Positions 1-9,106 are shown, numbered from the stretch's first letter. The stretch is 36,048 bases of DNA from Winogradskyella sp. (GCF_025210595.1 NZ_JAOARH010000117.1:1-36048); one strand, 5' to 3'. Made by a program: numbers and translations. Notes: a model not told the origin generated them from the sequence alone.

Positions 1-24
1 CAAAGTAATTTTTAGGGTTTTCAT
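1..24 (-). CDS. Possible start of a gene running off the left edge
   Basis: An ATG at 22-24 on the minus strand opens a frame reading MKTLKITL before the window ends. The Lys-rich start followed by hydrophobic residues would suit a signal peptide, but eight codons are too few to identify anything. No -7 box is visible just upstream. It is listed because the codons are open to the edge and the strand agrees with the following genes. Confidence 0.3.
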
Positions 25-458
25 AAGTATCAATTTAGGGTTAAATAATATAGTCAATACAATATTGTAACGATTAACGCTACGTTGAGGGAAGGGAATG
101 GATTATTAACTACCTTAGGTTTTATCCTAAAATTGTACTAAAATAAAACGAGGGACGTTTTTAGTAAGACATTTTATGTCTAAATAGCTAAATGAATTAA
201 AATTTTCCTTGATAAGTGATTTGAGGGCTTATGAAGGACTTCAAAGATACCATCATTAAACTTTTAAAAAAGAATTTTATCGACAAAACGTATGATTTTA
301 TCGATAAAAAGCGAAATTATATTTAAAAGCAGTCCAAAAACAAAAAAGCATCCCAATTTTCACATAGTGAATAAAGGAAAGCTCTTCATTGGAAAGTCCT
401 ATTAGACTTACACTACGTTACTTCTATTTGAAGTAACAACACAACTTCTTAAAAGAAG
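25..458. other. Gap of 434 bases without a confident gene
   Basis: Nothing here reads as a known gene. It holds a possible 31-codon ORF at 231-326 (listed separately), two TTTATCGA-type repeats 21 bases apart inside that ORF, and small inverted repeats: AGACAT/ATGTCT at 167-181, and an 8-bp stem GTTACTTC/GAAGTAAC at 417-437 lying 3' of the tRNA. That stem lacks a T-run on the minus strand, so it is a poor intrinsic terminator. Confidence 0.6.
231..326 (+). CDS. Possible small ORF, 31 aa
   Basis: ATG at 231 is preceded by GAGGG eight bases earlier and followed by 31 codons and TAA. The peptide is Lys/Asp-rich, not membrane-like, and has an internal seven-residue repeat (FIDKTYD then FIDKKRN). 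I recognise no family and no exact -7 promoter box lies upstream. The same DNA can be read as two copies of the 14-bp near-palindrome TTTTATCGAYAAAA, 21 bases apart, so it could be an operator and not a gene. Confidence 0.25.
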   Translation: MKDFKDTIIKLLKKNFIDKTYDFIDKKRNYI

Positions 459-532
459 CGGTCTGGACGGGACTCGAACCCGCGACCCCCTGCGTGACAG
501 GCAGATATTCTAACCAACTGAACTACCAGACC
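459..532 (-). tRNA. tRNA-Asp (GTC)
   Basis: Reading the minus strand from 532 to 459 gives a complete cloverleaf. The 7-bp acceptor stem GGTCTGG pairs with CCAGACC. The D arm holds TAGTTCAGTTGGTTAGA, the anticodon loop is CTGTCAC (anticodon GTC) on a TCTGC/GCAGG stem, and the T arm is GCGGGTTCGAGTCCCGT. The discriminator base is G, as expected for tRNA-Asp, and CCA is not encoded. It stands alone, with its own promoter just upstream. Confidence 0.97.
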
Positions 533-550
533 GTTGCTTAATTGCGAGGG

Positions 551-581
551 CAAATATACACTGCATTTTTAATTTCGCAAA
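551..581 (-). promoter_or_regulatory. Promoter of tRNA-Asp
   Basis: On the minus strand the -7 box TATATTTG (551-558) and a -33 box TTTG (578-581) are separated by 19 bases, matching the Bacteroidota consensus in sequence and spacing. The predicted transcript start, near 546, lies 14 bases before the tRNA. Confidence 0.75.
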
Positions 582-610
582 CAAAAAATTAAAAAAATAT
601 TAATTTTATT

Positions 611-1537
611 TTAAATAAATTTTTGACGCTCTAACATATAAGTAGTTAAGACTTGATTAAACCCTCTATTAATATCAGCTTCTACATACTTAATTCTGTA
701 TTGACCGCATTTTATTCTTATAGCATTAAAATATTCTTTTACTGCTTTTTCATAGTTTTCTTTAATATTTTCTGGATACAAATTGATATAATCACCAGTC
801 TCAACATCTATAAATCGTTTTGGTCTATTATCGAAATCAAAAATCAATTCTTTAGACTTATCAAAGACATGAAATAACACAACCTCATGCTTATTATGCT
901 TAAGGTGACGCAGAGCTTCAAATAGCTTTTCATCGTCTTCTGAAGTTTGAAACATATCTGTAAACACAAATATTAAAGAACGTCTATGCATTTTCTCTGC
1001 TATTTGATGTAAATATCTATATGTTTCTGTCGTTTTTTGCTGTTTGGAAATAACAGCATCACTAAGTTTATTCAATAACATTTGATGATGCCGTTCACTA
1101 CCCTTTTCTGGCGCATAAAAATCATAAGCATCACTGTAAATACTTAAACCTACTGCATCTCGTTGCTTTTTTAATATATGCATCAATGAGGCACATGCTA
1201 AAACAGAAAAAGCCGATTTATTAAGATGATCTATTGTTATGCCAGTAGATTCTGGATAATGCATAGAAGTACTATTATCTAAAATAAGATGACACCTAAG
1301 ATTTGTTTCTTCATCGTAGCGCTTGGTATATAACCGATCTGTTTTGGCATATAGTTTCCAATCAATATGTTTTGTACTCTCGCCTTGATTGTAGATCTTA
1401 TGCTCTGCAAATTCAGCAGAAAACCCATGAAAAGGGCTTTTATGCATACCAGCAATAAAACCTTCAACTACTTGTTTTGCTAACAACTCAAGGTTTTTAA
1501 AACCACCTGCTTTATTAAGTTCTAATTGTAAATCCAT
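611..1537 (-). CDS. DUF58 domain protein (von Willebrand A-like fold)
   Basis: This 308-residue soluble protein has the DUF58 signature HIDWKLYAKTDRLYTKRYDE (residues 58-76) followed by a MIDAS-like D-x-S-x-S (D87, S89, S91) and a later FTDMF strand (D194), the layout of a metal-binding vWA-like domain. Family members usually work with a MoxR-type AAA ATPase and BatA/BatB-like proteins; none is encoded nearby, so its partner must be elsewhere. The ATG at 1537 gives a normal N-terminus. It lies downstream of trxA, separated by a strong hairpin terminator only 14 bases before its start, so how it is transcribed is unclear. The molecular role of the family is not well defined and I do not assign one. 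Confidence 0.85.
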   Translation of the reverse strand: MDLQLELNKAGGFKNLELLAKQVVEGFIAGMHKSPFHGFSAEFAEHKIYNQGESTKHIDWKLYAKTDRLYTKRYDEETNLRCHLILDNSTSMHYPESTGITIDHLNKSAFSVLACASLMHILKKQRDAVGLSIYSDAYDFYAPEKGSERHHQMLLNKLSDAVISKQQKTTETYRYLHQIAEKMHRRSLIFVFTDMFQTSEDDEKLFEALRHLKHNKHEVVLFHVFDKSKELIFDFDNRPKRFIDVETGDYINLYPENIKENYEKAVKEYFNAIRIKCGQYRIKYVEADINRGFNQVLTTYMLERQKFI

Positions 1538-1551
1538 AAGTTATCTAAACT

Positions 1552-1584
1552 AAAAAAGGTTTGCCTTAATGACAAACCTTTTTT
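1552..1584. terminator. Intrinsic terminator after trxA
   Basis: A 12-bp stem AAAAAAGGTTTG (1552-1563) pairs with CAAACCTTTTTT (1573-1584) around a 9-base loop, with A and T tracts on both sides. On the minus strand it follows trxA and directly precedes the DUF58 start codon. Confidence 0.85.
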
Positions 1585-1605
1585 GATTTCTTTTAGAGTT
1601 ACTTA

Positions 1606-1923
1606 TTATAAAAGCGCATCTATTGCTTCGGCATAAGCATTCTTAGGCGCAACTCCTACTTGACGCCCTACAACTTCACCATTTTGAAAAACTAATACTG
1701 TAGGTATGTTTCTTACTCCATACTTAGCTGCAAATTCTTGGTTTGCATCTACATCTACTTTTCCAACTACAGCTTTTCCTTCGTATTCTTCACTAATTTC
1801 ATCAATAATTGGCCCTACCATACGACATGGTCCACACCATGCTGCCCAAAAATCTACCATTACTGGCTTATCACTCTTTAAAACTGTTTCTTCGAAGTTT
1901 GCATCTGTTATTTCTAATGCCAT
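1606..1923 (-). CDS. trxA: Thioredoxin
   Basis: This 105-residue protein is a complete single-domain thioredoxin, the cytoplasmic dithiol-disulfide reductant reduced by thioredoxin reductase. The active site WCGPC is at residues 29-33 (C30, C33), preceded by VMVDFWAAW, and the conserved cis-proline is P74 in RNIPT. Length is normal and there is no signal peptide, so it is not one of the exported resA/dsbE types common in this phylum. An exact -7 box lies about 35 bases upstream. A strong terminator ends the transcript before the DUF58 gene. Confidence 0.97.
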   Translation of the reverse strand: MALEITDANFEETVLKSDKPVMVDFWAAWCGPCRMVGPIIDEISEEYEGKAVVGKVDVDANQEFAAKYGVRNIPTVLVFQNGEVVGRQVGVAPKNAYAEAIDALL

Positions 1924-1957
1924 AATATTTATTGTTTTGTATTCTACTTTAATTACA

Positions 1958-1965
1958 CAAAATTA
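1958..1965 (-). promoter_or_regulatory. -7 box of trxA promoter
   Basis: CAAAATTA on the plus strand reads TAATTTTG on the minus strand, an exact TAnnTTTG. The predicted start near 1953 gives a 30-base leader. A -33 match at consensus spacing is not clear; TTTG at 1980-1983 is only 14 bases away. Confidence 0.55.
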
Positions 1966-2033
1966 GTCAAAAAAAATGCCAAACCTTACATTGTCAGTAT
2001 TTGATTTAATAATGCTGTCATTGGCTAGTTTTA

Positions 2034-3185
2034 TTATAATTCTAATAACGCTTTAATTAATGCTTGATTTAAGTCTAAACGCAATATGCGTTTATCTCTA
2101 TTTAATACAAAAATAGCAATACTTGTATCTAATTTAGGAAAATAATTTACTGTTGTCCCCCAAAATCCGCCATGACCAAACCCTTGAATCCCATTAATTG
2201 TCTTTGGAGAAATCCCTAAACAATAAGCTCCATCCATTGGTTCTATAGGATTTGCTTTTGTATAAATTAAATCTAAGGTTTTATCATTATCAAAAATCTT
2301 ATTATTAAATAAACTCTGGCAAAAAACCGCTAAATCCTTAGTAGAGGAAGCCAACCCTCCTCCACCATACAAATCAAAAGAATGGTCCACATTATAGCTA
2401 TCCATACCTTCAGATTTCCAATACTGATGCGCTAATGGCAGTGCATTTTTCGGATATTCTTCTAATGTTGAAAACCATGTTGTCTGCATACCAAGCTTAT
2501 CATAATTTATCAATTCTCTTATTGAAGTATAAAATGGTTGACCTGTATAACTTTCTATAATTTCTGTGAGCAGCAAATAGTTGACATCTGCATATGAAAA
2601 CATCTCTCCAGGCTGCCCTAAAGGCTCACCTAGTTTCATTGCTAATTGTATTTGTTCATCGCGTGTATATCTATGTTTTGGATTATCTTTTACCATTTGC
2701 ATATACTCATCTGTAGTTGCATAGTCATGAATACCACTTGTATGATTTAATAGCTGTACAACTTTAATTTGAGATGTATGATAACCATCAGACATAAGCA
2801 AATCGTTAGTTTCTTTAGAAATTAAATTTTCAATAGTTTGATTTAAATCTAATTTACCAAGTTCTACTAATCTTAAAATTGCAACACTTACATAAGTTTT
2901 TGTATTACTCGCAATTAAAGCTGGCTGATTAACATGAAGCTTAGAATTATTTTTATCCGAAAAACCCGCTACTCCACTCCACGAAATTTCTTTCTTAGGC
3001 GATTCTATATGCACCATTAAGCCAATAGCGTTTTTATTTTCAGAATAAATAGAATCTAAAACGGATTGAAAAACCAGAGTTTCATCTTCTACTGTGTTGG
3101 CATTAGTATTTGAATCTTTACAGCTTGAAAAAGCTACAATAAGAAATAAAATTATGATTCGATTTTTAATAATAGATGTTTTCAA
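2034..3185 (-). CDS. Serine hydrolase lipoprotein, class C beta-lactamase / PBP-like family
   Basis: A TTG start at 3185 gives a typical lipoprotein signal (KNRIIILFLIVAFSSC, lipid-bearing C22); no ATG or GTG lies before the signal, so TTG is the best start. The mature part is a beta-lactamase-fold serine hydrolase: SNTK (S93 to K96) is the SxxK nucleophile motif, YAD (Y198) stands where the YxN motif is expected, and HGG (338-340) replaces the KTG motif. Such proteins act as D-alanyl-D-alanine carboxypeptidases, esterases or peptidases more often than as true beta-lactamases, and the sequence does not tell which. It is probably anchored in the outer or inner membrane facing the periplasm. 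It follows dnaE by 39 bases on the same strand. Confidence 0.85.
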   Translation of the reverse strand: MKTSIIKNRIIILFLIVAFSSCKDSNTNANTVEDETLVFQSVLDSIYSENKNAIGLMVHIESPKKEISWSGVAGFSDKNNSKLHVNQPALIASNTKTYVSVAILRLVELGKLDLNQTIENLISKETNDLLMSDGYHTSQIKVVQLLNHTSGIHDYATTDEYMQMVKDNPKHRYTRDEQIQLAMKLGEPLGQPGEMFSYADVNYLLLTEIIESYTGQPFYTSIRELINYDKLGMQTTWFSTLEEYPKNALPLAHQYWKSEGMDSYNVDHSFDLYGGGGLASSTKDLAVFCQSLFNNKIFDNDKTLDLIYTKANPIEPMDGAYCLGISPKTINGIQGFGHGGFWGTTVNYFPKLDTSIAIFVLNRDKRILRLDLNQALIKALLEL

Positions 3186-3202
3186 CTTTTTTATATTTAA
3201 GA

Positions 3203-3220
3203 TTCCTGCACAGACAGGAA
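3203..3220. repeat. Short palindromic repeat just 3' of dnaE
   Basis: TTCCTG (3203-3208) and CAGGAA (3215-3220) form a 6-bp stem four bases after the dnaE stop codon. It resembles hairpins at 9911-9930, 13573-13592 and 35051-35072, which share a CCTGC/GCAGG-like core. Confidence 0.5.
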
Positions 3221-3224
3221 GGTG

Positions 3225-6200
3225 TTAATTCAACTTATACATCACATCCAATCCTTTTAACTCACGCAACAATTCTTGTGATATTTTAACTTTTTGTATT
3301 CTACATGGCATGCTCAATTTTAACTTATCTTCATTATCATACACTACAAAATTAAGCGTATGATTACCTTGATGCAACTGAAACACATTTTGCAATTGTG
3401 AAACTGTGTCTTTACCTAAATCATTTATATTTAACTGAATGGATAACTTTTTCGCATAAGTATCCATAACATCGTGTAGCAATTGAAAATTATTAAACTG
3501 TATTCTTGGGTCGCCTTTTTTACCTGTATCTCTATTTACCCAACCTTCACGAACAAACACCTGTACATGTACAAAACTATTATGAACCAAAAAGTGCCTA
3601 AACTTTAGATAATCTTCACCAAATATTCTAAACTCGTAACTATCTGTATAATCTTCTATTGTAAAAGCAGCCCAACCTTTCCCTTGTTTACTCACGCGAT
3701 GCTGAACATCAGTAACTACACCGCCAAATTTTATATTTTGATTAACCATAGGCTCTAAGTTTTCAAAATCACCTATAACTCCATTACAAAAGTTTTTCAT
3801 TTCTATTTTAAAATCATCTAAAGGATGGCCAGAAATGTAAATCCCAACCACTTCTTTTTCGCGCGATAGCTTTTCCATAGTTCCCCAATCCTCACATGGT
3901 GGAACCTGAGGTTCGGCTATTTCTACACCACTCGCCTCACCAAACAAACTTACTTGAGCTGAGTTTTCATTTTCTTGATGTTTGGCTCCATATTTCATAG
4001 CCTTTTCTAGGAAGGTAACACCATCACCATCATTATGAAAATATTGTGCACGATGTGTATCATCAAAACAATCAAAACCACCAGCATTTGCTAAACCTTC
4101 AAACGATTTTTTGTTTGCCGCGCGTAAATCTACACGCTTTGCCATATCGAAAATAGATTTATAATTCCCATCTTTCTTTCTATTCTCTACAATAGTCTTT
4201 ACTGCACCATGGCCAACGCCTTTTATAGCTCCCATACCAAAGCGAACAGCACCTTCACTATTTACCGAAAACTTATAATAACTCTCATTAACATCAGGAC
4301 CTAAAACTGGCAAGCGCATACGCTTACATTCTTCCATAAAGAAGGTAATAGTCTTAATATCGTTCATATTATTAGAAAGTACAGCTGCCATATATTCTGC
4401 TGGATAATGCGCTTTTAAATAGGCTGTTTGATAAGCAATCCAAGCATAACAGGTTGAATGCGATTTATTAAATGCATAACTCGCAAACGCCTCCCAATCT
4501 TTCCAAATCTTTTCAAGCTTTTTCTCGTCCATACCTTTTGCTGCAGCTTGAGATATAAACTTAGGTTTCATTTTATCGAGTACCGCTTTTTGCTTTTTAC
4601 CCATTGCCTTACGCAATACATCAGCTTCACCTTTGGTAAAATCGGCAAGTTTTTGAGAGAGCAACATCACTTGCTCTTGATATACTGTAATACCATAAGT
4701 TTCTTTAAGATACTCTTCTAATTCTGGCAAATCGTATTCTATGTCTTCATTACCATGCTTTCGACGAATAAAACTCGGAATATATTCTAGTGGACCAGGT
4801 CTGTAGAGTGCATTCATTGCAATTAAATCGGCAAAAACCGTTGGTTTTAAATCACGCATGTGTTTTTGCATTCCGGGCGATTCGTATTGAAACACACCAA
4901 CCGTTTCACCACGTTGAAAGAGTGCATAAGTTTCTTCATCATCTAATGGAAAATTCTCAGGATCTAACTCAACACCATGTCTTGCTTTTACAATTTTTAC
5001 AGTGTCTTTAATTAGAGTTAAGGTCTTTAACCCGAGAAAGTCCATTTTTAGTAATCCAGCACTTTCTACTACAGAGTTATCAAATTGTGTAACGTATAAG
5101 TCTGAATCTTTCGCTTTAGATACTGGTACAAAATTGGTAATATCGTCTGGTGTGATAATTACACCACAAGCATGAATACCTGTATTACGCACCGATCCTT
5201 CAAGTATTCTAGCTTGGTTGACTGTTTCGGATTCAAGATCGCTACCATCTGCAATATTGAGTAGCTCATTAACAAGCTCAAGTTCTTCAGAACGAAATTT
5301 TTCTGCTAATTCTTTTTCACTCTTACCAAAAATCTTTCCTAATTTAGACATATTAGGAATTAGCTTAGCAATACGATCAGCATCATGTAATGGCAAATCT
5401 AGCACACGTGCTGTATCTCTAATGGACGACTTTGCAGCCATTGTCCCATAGGTAATAATTTGAGCTACTTGATTGGCTCCATATTTATCAATTACATAAT
5501 CCATAACGCGTCCACGACCTTCATCATCAAAATCGATATCAATATCTGGCATACTTACACGATCTGGATTAAGAAAACGCTCAAAAAGTAAATCGTACTT
5601 TATTGGATCTATATTAGTAATCCAAAGGCAATAAGCCACAACCGAACCAGCAGCAGATCCACGACCTGGCCCAACAGATACATCCATTTTTCGGGCTTCG
5701 CGAATAAAGTCTTCAACAATTAAGAAATAACCTGGATATCCTGTATTTTGAATAACATCGAGCTCAAAATCGAGACGTTCTTCAATAGCTGGTGTAATGT
5801 CTCCATAACGCTTTTTAGCACCTTCGTAAGTAAGATGTCTTAAGTAAGCATTTTCACCTCGTTTACCTCCATCGTGCTCATCATCCTCGTGTTTAAATTC
5901 ATCAGGAATATCAAAAGCAGGAAGCAATACATCTCTAGCTAGTTCAAAAGGCTCTATTTTATCAATAACCTCTTGTATGTTAACAATAGCCTCTGGAACA
6001 TCTCTAAACAAAGCCTTCATTTCTTCTGAAGACTTAAAATAATATTCCTGATTAGGCAAACCATAACGATAACCTCGTCCACGACCTATTGGTGTTGCTT
6101 GTTTTTCTCCGTCTTTTACACACAATAAAATATCGTGTGCATTAGCGTTTTCTTGATCTACATAATAGGTGTTATTGGTTGCTACTAATTTAACATCATG

Positions 6201-7610
6201 CTTTTTTGCAAATTGAATCAAAACCTGATTGACACGATTTTCATCTTCCTGATTATGACGCATCAATTCAATATATAAGTCGTCTGCAAAGGTATCTTTC
6301 CACCAAATCAACGCTTCTTCTGCCTGATTTTCTCCAATATTCAGCACTTTACTTGGTACTTCACCATATAGATTTCCTGTGAGACAAATTAAATCTTCTT
6401 TATACTGTTCTATAAGTTGCTTATCTATACGTGGCACATAATAAAACCCATCTGTAAATGCAGCTGAAGAAAGTTTTGCTAAGTTGTGATAGCCGTTTTT
6501 ATTTTTTGCTAATAGTACTATTTGATAACCATTATCTTTTCTGGTTTTATCTGCATGATTTTCACAAACAAAAAACTCACAACCTATAATTGGAGTAATA
6601 AGCTTACCTTTCTTTTCTTCACCAGTTTCTTCAGCTTGTGCATGTTGAGCTTTTACAGATTTATTATGATTAGACACAGCGCTTACAAAGTGAAATGCAC
6701 CCATCATATTACCATGATCTGTTAAAGCTACGGCTGGCATATTTTCTTTTGCCGCAGCTACAACCAGATCTTTAATACTAATAGTAGATTGTAAAATTGA
6801 AAACTGCGAATGATTATGCAAGTGCACAAAATTTGCATCAGCTAATTTAGAAACAGCTTCTTTATTGGTTTCGATAGAAACTGCTTGCGATTGCTCTTTT
6901 TGGAGTCGTTCATTAATCTTTGCACTTTCGCGTTTTAGATTAATATGTTTTAATCCTATGAGCTGAATGGGTTGAGGATTAGCTTCTGAAAATTGTTCAA
7001 AATATTCTGGCTGAACATCTAACTCTTCTTTAGTGTACTCTTTTCGTCGTATCAACTCTAAAAAACAACGTGTAGTTGCCTCAACATCTGCTGTTGCATT
7101 ATGTGCTTCTGCAAATGGTTGATTAAACAAAAATTGGTGTAACTCAGTTAAGGTTGGTAATTTAAATTTACCACCTCGTCCTCCAGATATTTTACACAAA
7201 CTTGCTGTATGCTCTGTACAGGTATCTAAAACAGGTAGCTCTTGAAGTGAATTTGCAACATCTTCGCGCACAAACTCGGCACCCATAATATTTAAATCGA
7301 ACTTTACATTTTGCCCAACAACATACTTAGTTTTAGATAATGCATTATTGAATTTTTCTAAAACCTCAGATAATGGCACACCTTGCTCTTCCGCCAACTC
7401 TGTAGAAATACCATGAATCTTTTCGGCATCATACGGAATATTAAAACCATCTGGTTGAATTAAATAATCTTGATGCTCTATACAATTACCCATTGCATCG
7501 TGCAACTGCCAAGCAATTTGTATAGCTCTTGGCCAATTATCTGTATCTGTAATTGGCGCATCCCAACGCTTTGGTAATCCTGTAGTTTCGGTATCGAATA
7601 TTAAATACAT
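3225..7610 (-). CDS. dnaE: DNA polymerase III alpha subunit with N-terminal 3'-5' exonuclease
   Basis: This 1461-residue replicative polymerase subunit has two enzymes in one chain. Residues 1-190 are a DnaQ-like DEDDh exonuclease: FDTETTG gives D6 and E8, VGQNVKFD gives D105, and HNATAD gives H170 and D175, so all five catalytic residues are present. The PHP domain starts near 260 with HLHNHS (H263, H265) and TDHGN. The polymerase palm has PDIDID (D689, D691) and KMDFLG (D857), matching E. coli D401, D403 and D555. An OB-fold follows near the C-terminus (FGGVVTDVQHRVSKQGKGW). Classical DnaE proteins are about 1160 residues and use a separate epsilon subunit; the extra length here is the exonuclease. 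ATG at 7610 begins the exonuclease exactly, and no -7 box is obvious upstream. Confidence 0.98.
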   Translation of the reverse strand: MYLIFDTETTGLPKRWDAPITDTDNWPRAIQIAWQLHDAMGNCIEHQDYLIQPDGFNIPYDAEKIHGISTELAEEQGVPLSEVLEKFNNALSKTKYVVGQNVKFDLNIMGAEFVREDVANSLQELPVLDTCTEHTASLCKISGGRGGKFKLPTLTELHQFLFNQPFAEAHNATADVEATTRCFLELIRRKEYTKEELDVQPEYFEQFSEANPQPIQLIGLKHINLKRESAKINERLQKEQSQAVSIETNKEAVSKLADANFVHLHNHSQFSILQSTISIKDLVVAAAKENMPAVALTDHGNMMGAFHFVSAVSNHNKSVKAQHAQAEETGEEKKGKLITPIIGCEFFVCENHADKTRKDNGYQIVLLAKNKNGYHNLAKLSSAAFTDGFYYVPRIDKQLIEQYKEDLICLTGNLYGEVPSKVLNIGENQAEEALIWWKDTFADDLYIELMRHNQEDENRVNQVLIQFAKKHDVKLVATNNTYYVDQENANAHDILLCVKDGEKQATPIGRGRGYRYGLPNQEYYFKSSEEMKALFRDVPEAIVNIQEVIDKIEPFELARDVLLPAFDIPDEFKHEDDEHDGGKRGENAYLRHLTYEGAKKRYGDITPAIEERLDFELDVIQNTGYPGYFLIVEDFIREARKMDVSVGPGRGSAAGSVVAYCLWITNIDPIKYDLLFERFLNPDRVSMPDIDIDFDDEGRGRVMDYVIDKYGANQVAQIITYGTMAAKSSIRDTARVLDLPLHDADRIAKLIPNMSKLGKIFGKSEKELAEKFRSEELELVNELLNIADGSDLESETVNQARILEGSVRNTGIHACGVIITPDDITNFVPVSKAKDSDLYVTQFDNSVVESAGLLKMDFLGLKTLTLIKDTVKIVKARHGVELDPENFPLDDEETYALFQRGETVGVFQYESPGMQKHMRDLKPTVFADLIAMNALYRPGPLEYIPSFIRRKHGNEDIEYDLPELEEYLKETYGITVYQEQVMLLSQKLADFTKGEADVLRKAMGKKQKAVLDKMKPKFISQAAAKGMDEKKLEKIWKDWEAFASYAFNKSHSTCYAWIAYQTAYLKAHYPAEYMAAVLSNNMNDIKTITFFMEECKRMRLPVLGPDVNESYYKFSVNSEGAVRFGMGAIKGVGHGAVKTIVENRKKDGNYKSIFDMAKRVDLRAANKKSFEGLANAGGFDCFDDTHRAQYFHNDGDGVTFLEKAMKYGAKHQENENSAQVSLFGEASGVEIAEPQVPPCEDWGTMEKLSREKEVVGIYISGHPLDDFKIEMKNFCNGVIGDFENLEPMVNQNIKFGGVVTDVQHRVSKQGKGWAAFTIEDYTDSYEFRIFGEDYLKFRHFLVHNSFVHVQVFVREGWVNRDTGKKGDPRIQFNNFQLLHDVMDTYAKKLSIQLNINDLGKDTVSQLQNVFQLHQGNHTLNFVVYDNEDKLKLSMPCRIQKVKISQELLRELKGLDVMYKLN

Positions 7611-7806
7611 TCTCTTATTATTCGTGGTTTGTTGTTTAGTTTTTATCGTTTTTCACTAAGACGCTTATGTGTGCAAAGGGAAAGAAGTGCTGAAATACCA
7701 AAACAAGTTGGCATAGGCAAATTCAGCATTACAAGACAAATGACTCATAAAATTACATAGAATCTCATCTTTTTTAAAATGAAGTTATAAACAGTTGTAA
7801 ACAAAA

Positions 7807-7830
7807 AATCCTGGCGATTAGGCCAGGATT
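7807..7830 (-). terminator. Intrinsic terminator of the four-Cys/TSP3 lipoprotein gene
   Basis: On the minus strand a 9-bp stem AATCCTGGC/GCCAGGATT with a 6-base loop is followed by TTTTTT (7803-7808). It lies 24 bases after the stop of the lipoprotein gene. Confidence 0.9.
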
Positions 7831-7853
7831 AGTTCTTCTATTTTTAACGCTTA

Positions 7854-9071
7854 TTATGCTTGCAAATAATCTGGCACTCCATCTCCATCAGTATCATCAT
7901 TGGTTGGGTCACCATCCATATTAGCATCTTCGTTTGCTGTTGGTATACCATCACCATCATCATCGGTGTCGAGATAATCTGCATCACCATCACCATCGGT
8001 ATCCATTGGATTACCATCTGCATCTAATTGTAACTCTACAGAAGTTGGCACTCCATCTCCATCGTCATCAGCATCATTAATATTTGACGTCCCATCCATA
8101 TCTGTATCATCATCAAACACACCATCACCATTAAAATCTTCAAAAACATTTGGCACTCCATCACCATCATCATCTGCACAATCTAAATTATCTATTACGG
8201 TTTGTATAGATCCATCTTCATCGCCACAATAATCAATTTGCTCTTGTAAATATGTTAAATACTGAGCACATTTATCATTAAAACTACCTATAGTTGCAGA
8301 ATTGTATTGTAATTGAGCTTCGTTCCTGTTAGCTATAGCTTGCTCACATGTAAACATGCAATCTCCAAGCTCATCTATTGTATCTTGCAAAGCACCTTCT
8401 ACATCACCACAATAATTACGTTGCTCATTCAGCGCATTAATATAAGTGCTACATGCAGCTTCAAAAGCACTGCTATCTATAAAACCATCAGCATTAGGTT
8501 CGCTAGCTGTATTGTAAGCCGCCAAGGCCGCATCAGATTCTATTTCTTTATCTGTACAAGTTATAGGGTTTGCTGGTATTGACCCAGAAACTAAAGGTAC
8601 TCTAAAAAATATACCATTAGCGTAACCTACTGAGTTAAGACCTGAAGCATCAAAAGCTAAAAATCGAAATTTTCCAGTAAAAGCTCCACTAGTAAGATCT
8701 ATTTCTTCAATAACAATTTCCCCTAATTCTGGGTATACCGAAACACTTGAGTCTGGTCTATTATTAGTAGAGTATACTGTACCAAAACCATCAACATATT
8801 CTGCTTCAATAGTTTCAATAGCATTTTCACCACCATCACCTGGTATGTATGTACCTAGGCTTACAGAAGGCACTTTTAATGTTACAGTTTCAATATTATT
8901 AGTACCTGAAATGGTTAAAAACCCATTAGCATCGATACTCGCTGAGAACGCGCTAGCTCGCCAAAGCAAATTTGCTCTGTCGCCTTGAAAGGCAGGAGAA
9001 TTAAATTCAACTTCGTCTCCACAGCTAAATGCTGTTAAAAAAATGAGAGATAAGACTATTAATTTTTTCAT
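7854..9071 (-). CDS. Lipoprotein with DUF6252-like N-terminus, tandem four-Cys repeat and TSP3 repeats
   Basis: This 405-residue protein begins with a lipoprotein signal ([12 protein letters not shown]17). Residues 20-165 form a beta-rich region resembling DUF6252 ([10 protein letters not shown], then a strand-rich stretch ending [10 protein letters not shown]). Residues 172-298 hold two copies of a four-cysteine unit: C172, C207, C221, C238 and C242, C268, C282, C298. Each unit contains YCGD, a Q-x-x-I-D-x-L stretch and a closing Cys. Residues 299-405 are calcium-binding thrombospondin type 3 repeats ([29 protein letters not shown]). There is no T9SS sorting domain and no OmpA domain, which often accompany TSP3 repeats. 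It is probably on the cell surface or facing the periplasm, where disulfides could form. It has its own promoter and terminator. The function is unknown. Confidence 0.8.
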   Translation of the reverse strand: MKKLIVLSLIFLTAFSCGDEVEFNSPAFQGDRANLLWRASAFSASIDANGFLTISGTNNIETVTLKVPSVSLGTYIPGDGGENAIETIEAEYVDGFGTVYSTNNRPDSSVSVYPELGEIVIEEIDLTSGAFTGKFRFLAFDASGLNSVGYANGIFFRVPLVSGSIPANPITCTDKEIESDAALAAYNTASEPNADGFIDSSAFEAACSTYINALNEQRNYCGDVEGALQDTIDELGDCMFTCEQAIANRNEAQLQYNSATIGSFNDKCAQYLTYLQEQIDYCGDEDGSIQTVIDNLDCADDDGDGVPNVFEDFNGDGVFDDDTDMDGTSNINDADDDGDGVPTSVELQLDADGNPMDTDGDGDADYLDTDDDGDGIPTANEDANMDGDPTNDDTDGDGVPDYLQA

Positions 9072-9098
9072 TATTTAAGTAGAAATTAACTTTTGCTT

Positions 9099-9106
9099 CA
9101 AATATA
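9099..9106 (-). promoter_or_regulatory. -7 box of the four-Cys/TSP3 lipoprotein gene
   Basis: CAAATATA on the plus strand is TATATTTG on the minus strand, an exact -7 match. The predicted transcript start near 9094 gives a 23-base leader. Confidence 0.6.

Noticed and set aside
4458-5451. Plus-strand open frames inside dnaE
   Set aside because: They are shadows of the coding frame on the other strand with no recognisable domains.
7860-8175. DNA-level tandem repeat array or CRISPR-like repeats in the CATCACCATC-rich stretch
   Set aside because: The pattern is explained by codons of the Asp/Gly-rich TSP3 calcium-binding repeats; unit length and spacing vary and there are no spacers.
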